From assembly GCF_025318105.1 (NCBI RefSeq), contig NZ_JAOANI010000002.1:1-64000 (forward strand): a DNA stretch of 64,000 bases. The letters are read 5' to 3'. The translations under genes were made by a program, and so were the position numbers. Positions 49,687 to 58,850 of this stretch are shown here, piece by piece. This DNA comes from Venatoribacter pacificus (GTDB taxonomy: Bacteria > Pseudomonadota > Gammaproteobacteria > Pseudomonadales > Oceanobacteraceae). Every line of letters starts with the position of its first letter. Positions within the stretch are counted from its first letter, which is position 1. Below the pieces are notes generated by a model, which did no database searches, was not told the origin of the DNA, and saw only the letters and a list, made by a program, of their open reading frames with translations.

Positions 49687-49992
49687 TTACTGTATTTTGA
49701 ACAGTTGTTCGAAGTTAGAGATTGTCAGTATTTTGCGCACATCCTGATTGCAGTTAACGATCCGCACGTCGGCACCATCTCCCCCTGCATGATCGCGTAA
49801 TAACAGCAACATTCCCAACGCCGAACTGTCGAGATAAGAGGTGCCCCCGAGATCGACAATATAACTCTGAACATCCGCCCCTCTGCTTTCGTAAGCATCA
49901 CGGAATTCCTGATGTGCGCTGAAATCAAAGCGCCCGTCGACTTTAATCGTCAGTTCCCGCCCATTCCCTGCGAGAGATGCTTGTACAGTCAT
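49687..49992 (-). CDS. hsbA: STAS anti-sigma factor antagonist HsbA
   Basis: A 101-residue STAS protein. The phosphorylatable Ser56 or Ser57 lies in YLDSSALGMLLLLRDHAGG, and the segment ILTISNFEQLF near the end is near identical to P. aeruginosa HsbA as I recall it. Unphosphorylated HsbA binds the flagellar anti-sigma factor FlgM; phosphorylated HsbA binds the diguanylate cyclase HsbD. First gene of the hsbA-hsbR-hptB unit, after a 221-base gap from cheB2 in which I see no clear promoter. Confidence 0.9.
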   Translation of the reverse strand: MTVQASLAGNGRELTIKVDGRFDFSAHQEFRDAYESRGADVQSYIVDLGGTSYLDSSALGMLLLLRDHAGGDGADVRIVNCNQDVRKILTISNFEQLFKIQ

Positions 49993-50213
49993 CTGTTTTT
50001 CTCCAACGGATAATAATTATTCCTTTAACCCAGCGGGACGATTCCGCTCCTGGTCATGGACACCGAGAGCATAGCTCTGAGTGTTTATAAACTTTGTCTG
50101 AGCACTTTAAACAGGACTGACTGATTCTGTAACTATCCTGCCCGCCCATCAATAGGTTTAGCACAAAGATGCCTTTTGTCATTGTGTCAGATAACAGGCC
50201 GCTGCCCATTATC

Positions 50214-51251
50214 TCAGACGGCAGCGGCCAGCATTAACTCAGCAATCTTACCCAGAGGTGCTATTTTATCGACGGCACCAAGATCCACAGCCGCTTTAGG
50301 CATACCCCAGACCACGCTGCTGGCCTCATCCTGTGCCAGCGTATAAGACCCGGCATCATGCAAACGCTGCATTGCTTTCGCTCCGTCTGCCCCCATTCCC
50401 GTTAACATAACCGCAACCAGACGCTTGCAGTCAAATACTTCCGCCAGATTATCAAACATAACGTCAACCGACGGCCGGTGCCGGTTCACTTTTTCGCCCT
50501 GATCCAGCACACAATAATAACTCTGCCCTTCCCGGCGAAAGCGCAGATGGTAATCACCATGGGCAATAATCGCACGGCCTGAACGCACCTCCAGACCATC
50601 GCAGGCTTCCCGTACTTCAATGGCCAGAGTCCGGTCCAGACGCATTGCCAGCGATGCACTGAACACCGCCGGTATATGCTGCGTTATGACTATCGGTGGA
50701 CAATGAGCGGGCAAGCGGCTTAATACATCACGTATTGCTTCCGTACCTCCGGTTGATGAACCAATGGCAATCCAGCGACGATAATTAACCGAGGTATCGG
50801 CTACCGGTAACGGCCGCAATACTTTGGTACTACGCAACGGCTGAACTCTGGCATGAGCGGCCATCCGCACTTTTTCAGTCAGAGCAGCAGCAAACGCAAG
50901 AAAACTCTGCTCGTTCTGGGCCTGGGGCTTGGTGATATAATCAACGGCACCCATTTCAAGGGCATCCAGCGTGGCCGGCGCTCCGGCTTCCGTTAACGTT
51001 GATACCATCACGACCGGCATGGGTCGTAAACGCATCAGGTTATTCAGAAACTGCAGGCCGTTCATACGCGGCATTTCGACATCCAGAGTCAGTACATCCG
51101 GATTCAGCTGTTTAATTTTATCCCTGGCAATGAACGGGTCTGCCGCCATACCAATCACTTCAATATCATCGGTAGCGTCAAACACTTCTTTCAGCATTTT
51201 CCGGATAAGGACAGAATCATCGATGATTAATAATCTGATCTTCTCTCTCAT
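50214..51251 (-). CDS. cheB2: Chemotaxis methylesterase CheB (system 2)
   Basis: A 345-residue CheB: receiver with Asp57 (VLTLDVEMPRMNG), then methylesterase domain with Ser in IGSSTGGTEA, His in ITQHIPAVFS and Asp in LTGMGADGAKAM. It is the last gene of the second chemosensory module, cheY2-cheA2-cheW2-mcp-cheR-cheD-cheB2, the order of the P. aeruginosa che2 cluster. It differs clearly from CheB of system 1 in sequence, so it is not a recent duplicate. Confidence 0.94.
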   Translation of the reverse strand: MREKIRLLIIDDSVLIRKMLKEVFDATDDIEVIGMAADPFIARDKIKQLNPDVLTLDVEMPRMNGLQFLNNLMRLRPMPVVMVSTLTEAGAPATLDALEMGAVDYITKPQAQNEQSFLAFAAALTEKVRMAAHARVQPLRSTKVLRPLPVADTSVNYRRWIAIGSSTGGTEAIRDVLSRLPAHCPPIVITQHIPAVFSASLAMRLDRTLAIEVREACDGLEVRSGRAIIAHGDYHLRFRREGQSYYCVLDQGEKVNRHRPSVDVMFDNLAEVFDCKRLVAVMLTGMGADGAKAMQRLHDAGSYTLAQDEASSVVWGMPKAAVDLGAVDKIAPLGKIAELMLAAAV

Positions 51252-51259
51252 AAAACCTC

Positions 51260-51913
51260 TCAGAACAGATCAATAGTGCCGGCATCGGAAACAGTCGGTT
51301 GCGATACCGATTTCTGATACGCGGCTTCGCGTACAATCAGTGTGTCGTTCTGAAGCTGTTTAATACGCCGGACTTTAACCGAGCCTGTGTCAGGAAAATA
51401 AAGTACTTTACGTGCAAAAACGTCCCCGACATCCGCGGCAGACACTGTAATATTTTCATTGGCCAGATAACTGTATGCAAACAGTATATTACGCTGACCA
51501 ATGTCACTCATTGAAGCAATCATCTGACCACCGCCAAATAATTTCACTTCAAGATTTTCGCGCCGCCCGCCACGCTTAAGAATTTCGTTGATCAGATATT
51601 CCATCGCCCAGTTGCCATAACGCGATGCATGAGTGGAGGGATTACTACCCCATACATCGGAGGAATGCTCGCCCTGCTCCGGTAACATAAAATGATTCAT
51701 TCCCCCAATGCCCCGGACCCGATCACGGATACAGGCCGCGATACAGGAACCAAGAACGGTGACGATCATTTCACCATGGGTAGAAACGTAAAACTCTCCG
51801 GGAAGAATTTTCGCAGCCCAGGTCTGATGAACATTATCCCAGTAGCGGTTCACATGCTCAAAACCAGCACTGACAGGAGGCTGAACAGAACGTCCGGGTT
51901 GAATAATGGTCAT
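51260..51913 (-). CDS. cheD: Chemoreceptor glutamine deamidase CheD
   Basis: A 217-residue CheD. Active-site Cys57 lies in VTVLGSCIAACIRD and His74 in GGMNHFMLP; the conserved Thr and Gly-rich FGGGQM segment follows (LFGGGQMIAS). CheD deamidates receptor glutamines and adjusts their signalling state. It overlaps cheR by ATGA and precedes cheB2 by eight bases. Confidence 0.94.
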   Translation of the reverse strand: MTIIQPGRSVQPPVSAGFEHVNRYWDNVHQTWAAKILPGEFYVSTHGEMIVTVLGSCIAACIRDRVRGIGGMNHFMLPEQGEHSSDVWGSNPSTHASRYGNWAMEYLINEILKRGGRRENLEVKLFGGGQMIASMSDIGQRNILFAYSYLANENITVSAADVGDVFARKVLYFPDTGSVKVRRIKQLQNDTLIVREAAYQKSVSQPTVSDAGTIDLF

Positions 51914-52767
51914 TTCACCTTCCGGTATATGGTATTACCAATTGATTCAAAGCGATCGGTAATTCCGGATATGTTTTCTGAATGTCCTATCATCAGATGT
52001 CCTCCGACCGGCAGAAGATCGGCATAGCGATCAAACAGGATTCGCTGTGTATCTTTATTAAAATAAATCACCACGTTCCTGCAAAAAATTATGTCAAATG
52101 GGCCTTTGACAGGCCAACTTTCCAGAAGATTAAGGCGCTTGAAATAGACAAGATCCCGGAGTTCATCCTTGACCTGAACAGATCGCTCATCGCGGCTGAG
52201 CAGGAAAAACCGTTTAACCAGAGCCGCATCCAATCCTTCAACATGAGACGCTGGGTAAACGCCGGCACGGCCGGTATCTAACACATTTGAATCCAGGTCG
52301 GTTGCCAGTATTTTAATATCCCAGTCGGACGGAAAACCGACCTGCCTTAAAGTAATGGCAATGGAGTAGGCTTCCTGACCGATAGAGCAACCGGCCGACC
52401 AGATGCGCAGGCGCTTACGGTCTTTATTAGCGAACTTCAGCTGGGGAAAAAGCGTGTCTTTCAGAAAGCTGAAGTGATGATTTTCTCGAAAAAAAGACGT
52501 CAGATTCGTTGTCAGCGAGTTTATAAACTCCGTTGATTCCGCATCCAGATTTTTCTCAAGATAATCCAGGTACTGGCGAAATGTCGTAAACCCATACGCT
52601 CTGACCCGGCGGGCAATACGGCTGTAAACCATGTTTCGTTTATGGTCACCCAGGACAATGCCCGTAAGTTCTCCGGCCAGACGAGCTATCTGAGCAAAGT
52701 CTTCATCCGTCATCAGAAATTCACGGATTTCACCATCACCACCCGACGACACCGTTTGCATAGTCAT
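51910..52767 (-). CDS. cheR: Chemotaxis receptor methyltransferase CheR
   Basis: A 285-residue SAM-dependent methyltransferase that methylates receptor glutamates. N-terminal helical domain (FAQIARLAGELTGIVLGDHKR), then Rossmann domain with WSAGCSIGQEAYSIAI, DLDSNVLDTGRAGVYP and DIIFCRNVVIYF. I chose the ATG at 52767; frames open upstream to 52794 overlap the receptor gene. It is the only cheR in the window. The receptor encoded immediately upstream ends in a tether-like pentapeptide that would recruit it. Confidence 0.93.
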   Translation of the reverse strand: MTMQTVSSGGDGEIREFLMTDEDFAQIARLAGELTGIVLGDHKRNMVYSRIARRVRAYGFTTFRQYLDYLEKNLDAESTEFINSLTTNLTSFFRENHHFSFLKDTLFPQLKFANKDRKRLRIWSAGCSIGQEAYSIAITLRQVGFPSDWDIKILATDLDSNVLDTGRAGVYPASHVEGLDAALVKRFFLLSRDERSVQVKDELRDLVYFKRLNLLESWPVKGPFDIIFCRNVVIYFNKDTQRILFDRYADLLPVGGHLMIGHSENISGITDRFESIGNTIYRKVK

Positions 52768-52778
52768 AAAATCAGTAA

Positions 52779-55157
52779 TCAGAATTCTGCCCATTCATCA
52801 TCGTCATCCTTAACCGACAACCCGCTGCTTTTCTGACCATGACTGTGTGTTCCCATGCTGACAGCGGGCTTGGATGATGTGCCGACAGAGGATTTGGCGG
52901 ACGGTACAGGAGAAAGCGCTGCTGCAGACTTACGCTGATGGCCATCAATACTGAAAAATTCCATCATGTGCAGCATTGACTGAGCCTGTTCAGCCATAGC
53001 CTCTCCGGCAGCCGATGCCTCCTCAACCAGGGCGGCATTTTGTTGTGTCATCTCGTCCATCTGCGCGACGGCACTGTTGACCTGTTCAATACCAGAAGAT
53101 TGTTCTTTTGCTGCAGTGCTGATTTCATGAATCATCACCGATACACGATCAACAGCATGTATGATTTCATTTAACGTTTTGCCTGATTCATTCACCAGCG
53201 ATGTACCGGCATCAACCTTATCGACACTGTCGCGAATCAAATCTTTGATTTCACGTGCAGCACCCGCAGAGCGCTGTGCAAGATTACGCACTTCACCAGC
53301 CACAACCGCAAAACCACGACCTTGTTCACCAGCTCTTGCTGCTTCTACTGCCGCATTGAGCGCGAGTAAGTTCGTCTGGAAAGCAATTTCATCAATGACG
53401 CTGATAATGTCGGCAATTTTCTTACTGGCTGTATTAATTTCATCCATGGCCACTACGGCCTTGCTGACAACCTCACCACCTACCTGGGCCTTTTGTTTAG
53501 CTGAGCTGGCCAGTTCATTAGCATGAACCGAGTTTTCGCTGGTTTGTTTAACCGCACTGGTCATCTCTTCCATACTGGAAGCAGTCTCTTCGAGACTGGA
53601 TGCCTGAGATTCTGTACGCTTACTCAGGTCGGCATTGCCCTGGGCAATTTCACTGGCACCGGTTGATACCGTCGATGCAGCTTCACGGATACGCGTAATA
53701 ATGTCGGTCAGCCGATCAACCGTAGCGTTGGCATCCTGCTTGAGCTTATCAAAGGCTCCCTGATAATCATCATCAATCTTACGGGTCAGGTTGCCATGCG
53801 CCAGTGCATCGAAGACCCGGATGGTGTCACTGACCACGCTATCGGCAATAGTTAACAGACGATTTAATCCCTGGCCAAGATTGTGGAAGAAGCCTTCTTT
53901 GCCGGTCAGATCAATACGCCGTGACAGATCACCGGAGGCTGCAGCCTCGACGATACGGTCGATTTCCTGCTCAGCAGAGACTTCGTCGGTACGGTCTTTC
54001 CATTCAACAATGGTACCGATGCGTTCTTTTTCATCATTAAAAATAGGATTCGCAATTAACCCAAACGTACGTCCACCTACTGCGATCTGTGTTTTATAGG
54101 TATTTTTTAAGGCCGCGAGCATTGAGCGCTGATGCTCCGGTTTTTTATGGAAAACATCAATATTCTGCCCTTCCAGGCGACTGGCATCGAACCCAGGAAT
54201 ATCCTGGCGTAAATCCGACTCTGCATTTTTCATCATGTCTTTTACTGCCTGATTCATATAGACAATGTGCAGATCATTGTCAGCAATCATGGCGTTGGTC
54301 GTCACCACATCAAGTGCCTGCTTTACCCGGGCATTGGCATTACTGATTTCCCGTTCACGCTGTTCATGAGCCAGATCGTTCGTTTTATCAAACCACTCAA
54401 CAACCGTACCGATACGTTTCCCTGATACATCCAGCCAGGGAGAAGCTGTTAACGAGAAGGTAAGGTTTGAAACCTTAATATCGGTTTTATAGGGATCATT
54501 CAATGCGGCAATCATCTTGCGTTGATGACCAGGTTTCTTGTGAAACACATCGACATTAGTACCAACCAGAGAGTTCATATTAAAGTCAGGCAATTCCTTT
54601 CTTATTTCATCCTCTCTTTCTTTAAGCATTTCCCTGAGGCTTTCATTAATATAAGTAATTTTCATATCGTTATCGGCCAACATTACGTTTGCCCGACATA
54701 TTTTCAGAGCACTGGCTACGTTGGCGTTCAGAGAATTTTCTCTGTCTTTTTCAACACGCGCAGTTATATCTGTGGCGTACTTAACGACTTTAAATGGTTT
54801 TCCGCTATTGTTCAGCACAGGGTTGTACGTTGCCTGAATCCATATTTCACGGCCATCCTTACGGATCCGAAGGTAATCTTCCTGATGAAACCGGCCTTGC
54901 TTTAAAATTTTCCAGAACTCATGGTATTCATCACTCTCACGATACCCCGGACTGACAAAGATCCGGTGGTGCTTACCAACCACTTCATCCAGCCGGTATC
55001 CGAGTAAATCAAGGAAGTTATTATTGGCACTAAGAATAACACCATCCATTGAGAACTCGATTCTCGCCATACTGGAGTCGAGTGCTTTCAGTGTCGATGC
55101 CATTTCACGCGCACTTGGAGTATCGCCGGAACTAAAGATATTACTCAGAAAACCCAT
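52779..55157 (-). CDS. Soluble PAS-type methyl-accepting chemotaxis protein
   Basis: A 792-residue cytoplasmic receptor with no transmembrane helix. It has three PAS domains (about 22-130, 145-262, 275-395); PAS2 and PAS3 share NVDVFHKKPGHQR/NIDVFHKKPEHQR and VEW-type ends, so they look like an internal duplication. HAMP-like segments follow (about 400-485), then the signalling domain with FQTNLLALNAAVEAARAGEQ. The C-terminus is a Ser-rich linker and DDDDEWAEF, whose xWxxF end resembles the NWETF/GWEEF CheR-binding tether. It corresponds in position to Aer2/McpB of P. aeruginosa, but I see no heme-PAS signature. Confidence 0.93.
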   Translation of the reverse strand: MGFLSNIFSSGDTPSAREMASTLKALDSSMARIEFSMDGVILSANNNFLDLLGYRLDEVVGKHHRIFVSPGYRESDEYHEFWKILKQGRFHQEDYLRIRKDGREIWIQATYNPVLNNSGKPFKVVKYATDITARVEKDRENSLNANVASALKICRANVMLADNDMKITYINESLREMLKEREDEIRKELPDFNMNSLVGTNVDVFHKKPGHQRKMIAALNDPYKTDIKVSNLTFSLTASPWLDVSGKRIGTVVEWFDKTNDLAHEQREREISNANARVKQALDVVTTNAMIADNDLHIVYMNQAVKDMMKNAESDLRQDIPGFDASRLEGQNIDVFHKKPEHQRSMLAALKNTYKTQIAVGGRTFGLIANPIFNDEKERIGTIVEWKDRTDEVSAEQEIDRIVEAAASGDLSRRIDLTGKEGFFHNLGQGLNRLLTIADSVVSDTIRVFDALAHGNLTRKIDDDYQGAFDKLKQDANATVDRLTDIITRIREAASTVSTGASEIAQGNADLSKRTESQASSLEETASSMEEMTSAVKQTSENSVHANELASSAKQKAQVGGEVVSKAVVAMDEINTASKKIADIISVIDEIAFQTNLLALNAAVEAARAGEQGRGFAVVAGEVRNLAQRSAGAAREIKDLIRDSVDKVDAGTSLVNESGKTLNEIIHAVDRVSVMIHEISTAAKEQSSGIEQVNSAVAQMDEMTQQNAALVEEASAAGEAMAEQAQSMLHMMEFFSIDGHQRKSAAALSPVPSAKSSVGTSSKPAVSMGTHSHGQKSSGLSVKDDDDEWAEF

Positions 55158-55211
55158 TTCACTCTCCTCTCTGCACGCCCGGACTGATGCCCTGCCATGA
55201 AGACCATTTAT

Positions 55212-55724
55212 TTAATTATCGATAACACCTGAATGATGCTGATCTTCGGAAATATTCAGCAGATCATCCACATCAAGAAGAATGACCATTTTTTCGTTAA
55301 CATTGACCAACCCTTTAATAAAGCCAGAGTTTCTGTCTTCAGTCAGCTCCGGGGGTTTACGCGTTGATGCATCAGAAATAGTGTAAACATCGGATACGGC
55401 ATCAACCACGATACCCATCACCCGCTCGCCATGATCACCATCGACCTTTAGAATGATAACGACAGTTACAGGACTGTATTCCACACGTTTTAAACCAAAA
55501 CGGATGCGTAAATCCATGATAGGAACAATGGTGCCGCGCAGATTAATAACACCTCGAATGTACTCAGGTGCATTGGGTATCAGTGTCGATTCCTCCCAGC
55601 CACGAATTTCCTGAACGGCCAGAATATCGACACCATACTCTTCATCAGACATCATAAATGTCAGGTACTGCTGCTCGTCAGTACTGCCTGATTCATTTTT
55701 TACTGCAGTTGCTACCGCATCCAT
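55212..55724 (-). CDS. cheW2: Chemotaxis coupling protein CheW (system 2)
   Basis: A 170-residue CheW: YLTFMMSDEEYGVDILAVQEIRGWE, PNAPEYIRGVINLRGTIVPIMDLR (read in part) and GIVVDAVSDVYTI, ending with the usual LLDVDDLL. It couples the soluble receptor encoded downstream to CheA2 encoded upstream. It is distinct in sequence from the CheW at 26.3-26.8 kb. Confidence 0.94.
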   Translation of the reverse strand: MDAVATAVKNESGSTDEQQYLTFMMSDEEYGVDILAVQEIRGWEESTLIPNAPEYIRGVINLRGTIVPIMDLRIRFGLKRVEYSPVTVVIILKVDGDHGERVMGIVVDAVSDVYTISDASTRKPPELTEDRNSGFIKGLVNVNEKMVILLDVDDLLNISEDQHHSGVIDN

Positions 55725-55732
55725 AATATTTC

Positions 55733-57889
55733 CTATGCAGCCTGGCCGGGGCGAGGCTGACCTTTTACAGATTTATCCAGATTTTTACCGACATCTGAAA
55801 CATCAATAATCAATGCCACGGTACCATCACCAAGAATAGTGGCACCCGATATCCCGGTAACCCGTTGATAGTTCTGTTCCAGACTCTTGATCACCACCTG
55901 CTGCTGCCCGAGAAGATCGTCAACAACGATACCGACTTTTTCATTGTCTCCTTCAACCACAACCAACATAGGACTTTCAAATTCTTCATCGCTGCTGCGG
56001 AGATTAAACAACTCATCAAGACGGACAATGGGAATGTACTCATCACGTAATTTCATGACGTATTGACTACCTGTTACATGATTCAGTGAACGCTTCTGTA
56101 GTTGAATCGACTCAACAATGGAAACCAGCGGGAATATATAGGTTTCGTCTTTTACTTTAACCAGCTGGCCATCAAGAATAGCCAGCGTAAGAGGCAACCG
56201 GATAATGAAAGTTGATCCTTTTCCGCGCGTCGATTTCACTTCAATACTGCCATTCAGTTCGGCAATATTACGGCGAACAACGTCCATGCCCACGCCACGC
56301 CCCGATATATCACTGACCACGTCGGCGGTTGAAAAACCGGGTAAAAATATCAACTGATGAATTTCTTCGCTGCTCAGTTCCTGAGCCTCGGGTACCAGAC
56401 CTTTTTGGCGGGCTTTGTTTAAAATACGCTCTTCATTAAGACCAGCGCCGTCGTCTTTAACTTCGATAACGATATTGCCACCCTGATGATAGGCATTCAG
56501 GGTAATGGTTCCTTCGCCAGACTTTCCTGCGGTCAGACGCTGCTCCGTGGTTTCCAGACCGTGATCAAGCGAGTTACGCACGAGGTGAACCAAGGGGTCA
56601 CCAATTTTTTCCATAACGGTTTTATCCAGCTCGGTATTTTCTCCGAGCATGACCAGGTTAACCTGTTTGCTCAGCTGACCTCCCAAATCACGCACCAGTC
56701 GTGGAAAACGGCTGAAAGCAAAACTGATTGGCATCATGCGGATTTTCATCACGCTTTCCTGCAGTTCGCGCGTGTTCTGTTCCAGTTGCGACAGGCCTTC
56801 CTGTAAGCGCGCCAGGCGACTCATATCAAAATCCTGACCCAGCTCACCTAACATTGACTGGGTAATAACCAGCTCACCCACCATATTAATAAGGCTGTCG
56901 ACTTTATCGATGGAAACCCGGATGGAGGATGGTTCGTTCGCTTTAGCCGCACGCGCTGCAGGCTTGGCTTTTTGTGTGCCAGCTGCGCTGAGTGCTTCTG
57001 ATACTTTTTCCGGAACCAGTGCCGCAGGCGGCTCTGCATTCACAACAGCCATATTATCAACGACAGAATTTTGTTCAGTGTCAGTCTGAGCTTCACCAGT
57101 ATCGCTGGTATGTTCTTTTACAGCCGCAGACGAAAGTGGCTGATAATCAATATCACAGTCGTCTTCCACCCATTCAAATACACTGGCGATATCATCACGG
57201 CTGATGTCGCTGCGGACTTCCAGTATCCAACTGAGGTAACAATTTTCCGGATGAAGACTGGTAAATTCGGGCAGATTTTCGGTAACCGGAATAACCGTTA
57301 AATGCTCCGTGCCAACCAGTTCCTGCAACTCGCGGAACATGCGGAATGGTTCATTACCGGTTTGTAAAATATCTTCAGAAGGCCGGAATATGATGCGCCA
57401 GCCTGTTTCTGCGTCATCGCCGTCACCATTTCCTGCAGTATCCTCAGCGTTGGCTGCCACGGTTTCTGCCGGGACATCCCCCTCCTGACCGGGGGATGAC
57501 GATTGTTTCAGAATATCCTGAAAACTGGTTTTTAATGCCGCAGCTCTTTCCATATCGGGTTCAGACCCAGCCTGAATACTGCCCAGCATGGCACGCAGAC
57601 AATCAACGGATTGCAGAAATAAATCGATATAATTGCGTTGCATTGTGCGGGTGCCGCTGCGTATCTCATCCAGTAATGTTTCCAGTACATGGGTAAATTC
57701 TGAGACCTGCATAAAGCCAAAAGTGCCGGCCCCTCCTTTGATGGAGTGCGCCGCACGGAAAATAGTATTGACGCTTTCAGCATCGACTTCCTGTGGCTGC
57801 AGTTCGAGTAACTGGCTTTCCATCACATCCAGGCCTTCGAAACTTTCTTCGAAGAAAATCTGATGGAACTGCGAAAGATCGATGCTCAT
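55733..57889 (-). CDS. cheA2: Chemotaxis histidine kinase CheA (system 2)
   Basis: A 718-residue CheA with all five domains: P1 with His48 (AAHSIKGGAGTFGF); an apparent P2 response-regulator-binding domain (about 165-255, GWRIIFRPSEDILQ ... FEWVEDDCDI), which CheA of system 1 lacks; P3 (from about 325, SIRVSIDKVDSLINMVGELV); P4 with HLVRNSLDHGLE, DDGAGLN and GRGVGMDVV; and P5. It has no copies of the three linker motifs of CheA1, in keeping with the two systems being separate. Confidence 0.95.
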   Translation of the reverse strand: MSIDLSQFHQIFFEESFEGLDVMESQLLELQPQEVDAESVNTIFRAAHSIKGGAGTFGFMQVSEFTHVLETLLDEIRSGTRTMQRNYIDLFLQSVDCLRAMLGSIQAGSEPDMERAAALKTSFQDILKQSSSPGQEGDVPAETVAANAEDTAGNGDGDDAETGWRIIFRPSEDILQTGNEPFRMFRELQELVGTEHLTVIPVTENLPEFTSLHPENCYLSWILEVRSDISRDDIASVFEWVEDDCDIDYQPLSSAAVKEHTSDTGEAQTDTEQNSVVDNMAVVNAEPPAALVPEKVSEALSAAGTQKAKPAARAAKANEPSSIRVSIDKVDSLINMVGELVITQSMLGELGQDFDMSRLARLQEGLSQLEQNTRELQESVMKIRMMPISFAFSRFPRLVRDLGGQLSKQVNLVMLGENTELDKTVMEKIGDPLVHLVRNSLDHGLETTEQRLTAGKSGEGTITLNAYHQGGNIVIEVKDDGAGLNEERILNKARQKGLVPEAQELSSEEIHQLIFLPGFSTADVVSDISGRGVGMDVVRRNIAELNGSIEVKSTRGKGSTFIIRLPLTLAILDGQLVKVKDETYIFPLVSIVESIQLQKRSLNHVTGSQYVMKLRDEYIPIVRLDELFNLRSSDEEFESPMLVVVEGDNEKVGIVVDDLLGQQQVVIKSLEQNYQRVTGISGATILGDGTVALIIDVSDVGKNLDKSVKGQPRPGQAA

Positions 57890-57894
57890 ACCGG

Positions 57895-58257
57895 CTACCC
57901 CAGGACGCGTTTAATCGTACTCAGCAGCTGTTCCGGATTAAAAGGTTTTACGATCCACCCTGTTGCTCCGGCCTGCTTTCCCTGTGCTTTCACGTCGCCT
58001 GCGGATTCTGTCGTCAACATAAGTACAGGCACAAACTTGTAATCGGCCAGCTGACGCAATTCCTTAACTAATTCGATGCCATTCATATTGGGCATATTCA
58101 CGTCAGACAGTACCAGGTCGTATTTTTTCTTGTTCGCAAACTCCAGCGCCTGAACACCATCGTTTGCTTCCTGTACATCATGCCCCGCGCCACGAAGCGT
58201 GAAGGACACCATCTGTCGCATGGATGCAGAGTCGTCGACAGCTAAAATACTCGCCAT
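57895..58257 (-). CDS. cheY2: Chemotaxis response regulator CheY (system 2)
   Basis: A 120-residue single-domain receiver: Asp8-Asp9, phospho-acceptor Asp52 (VLSDVNMPNMNG), Thr in LTTES and Lys in IVKPFNPEQL. It is of the CheY type that accompanies F7-like che clusters and lacks several residues of the motor-binding face in CheY1, so it may act as a phosphate sink or on another output. It follows a STAS gene and precedes cheA2. Confidence 0.93.
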   Translation of the reverse strand: MASILAVDDSASMRQMVSFTLRGAGHDVQEANDGVQALEFANKKKYDLVLSDVNMPNMNGIELVKELRQLADYKFVPVLMLTTESAGDVKAQGKQAGATGWIVKPFNPEQLLSTIKRVLG

Positions 58258-58306
58258 GTTTACAGCTCCTGTTGTTTTAAAAAGAGTCGGGCATCTGACT
58301 GAATGC

Positions 58307-58588
58307 TTATTCAGAAAGATTTAATTCATTTGTCAGGCCAAGATAAGCGGATATTTCCCGCACCGATTCGCTGACGCTTTGCCAGTGAAGGTTATGACCG
58401 GTTTTTTCCAGCGTTTTTTGTAATGCCAGCAGCAATTGCAAACCCGCGGTATCACAATACTGCACCTGGCCCGCGACCAGACTGATATCACCCGCCGTGG
58501 CCAGTGCCTGCTCAGCATTGGCATACAGCGTTTCGACCTGCTCAATGCTGAGCCGCTCACCGCAGTCGATCATGACGTTATCAGTCAT
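58307..58588 (-). CDS. STAS-domain protein at the head of the che2 module
   Basis: A 93-residue STAS protein. The loop that carries the phospho-acceptor reads YCDTAGLQLLLALQ, with Thr47 where partner-switch proteins usually have Ser (DSSG/DSSA). STAS genes next to cheY-cheA occur in several gammaproteobacterial che clusters, but their role is not established. Either the HsbR kinase domain encoded 9-10 kb away, or no kinase, might act on it. It is the first gene of the second chemosensory module; the 262-base gap upstream holds no convincing promoter or gene. Confidence 0.8.
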   Translation of the reverse strand: MTDNVMIDCGERLSIEQVETLYANAEQALATAGDISLVAGQVQYCDTAGLQLLLALQKTLEKTGHNLHWQSVSESVREISAYLGLTNELNLSE

Positions 58589-58850
58589 AGCAAAGTCCTG
58601 TTGAATATCTGATTACTAAGATTAGACGCTGATTACAAAGCTGCTAGGGAATCTCTGCGCAACCTGATTCTGTGAATATTTTCCGTCTGAAAAGCTTATA
58701 AATCCGGCGCGTTCAGTTACTGCAGGTGTGTCAAGCCACAGAGAGCACGCAGGTTTAATCGCCAACTGGCGACATAATCTGCAGAGTCGATGCAGAAAAA
58801 TCGGACTTTAGTATCAGAGATTAGTGGGTGAAACGCGGTGAGGGCTGGCC

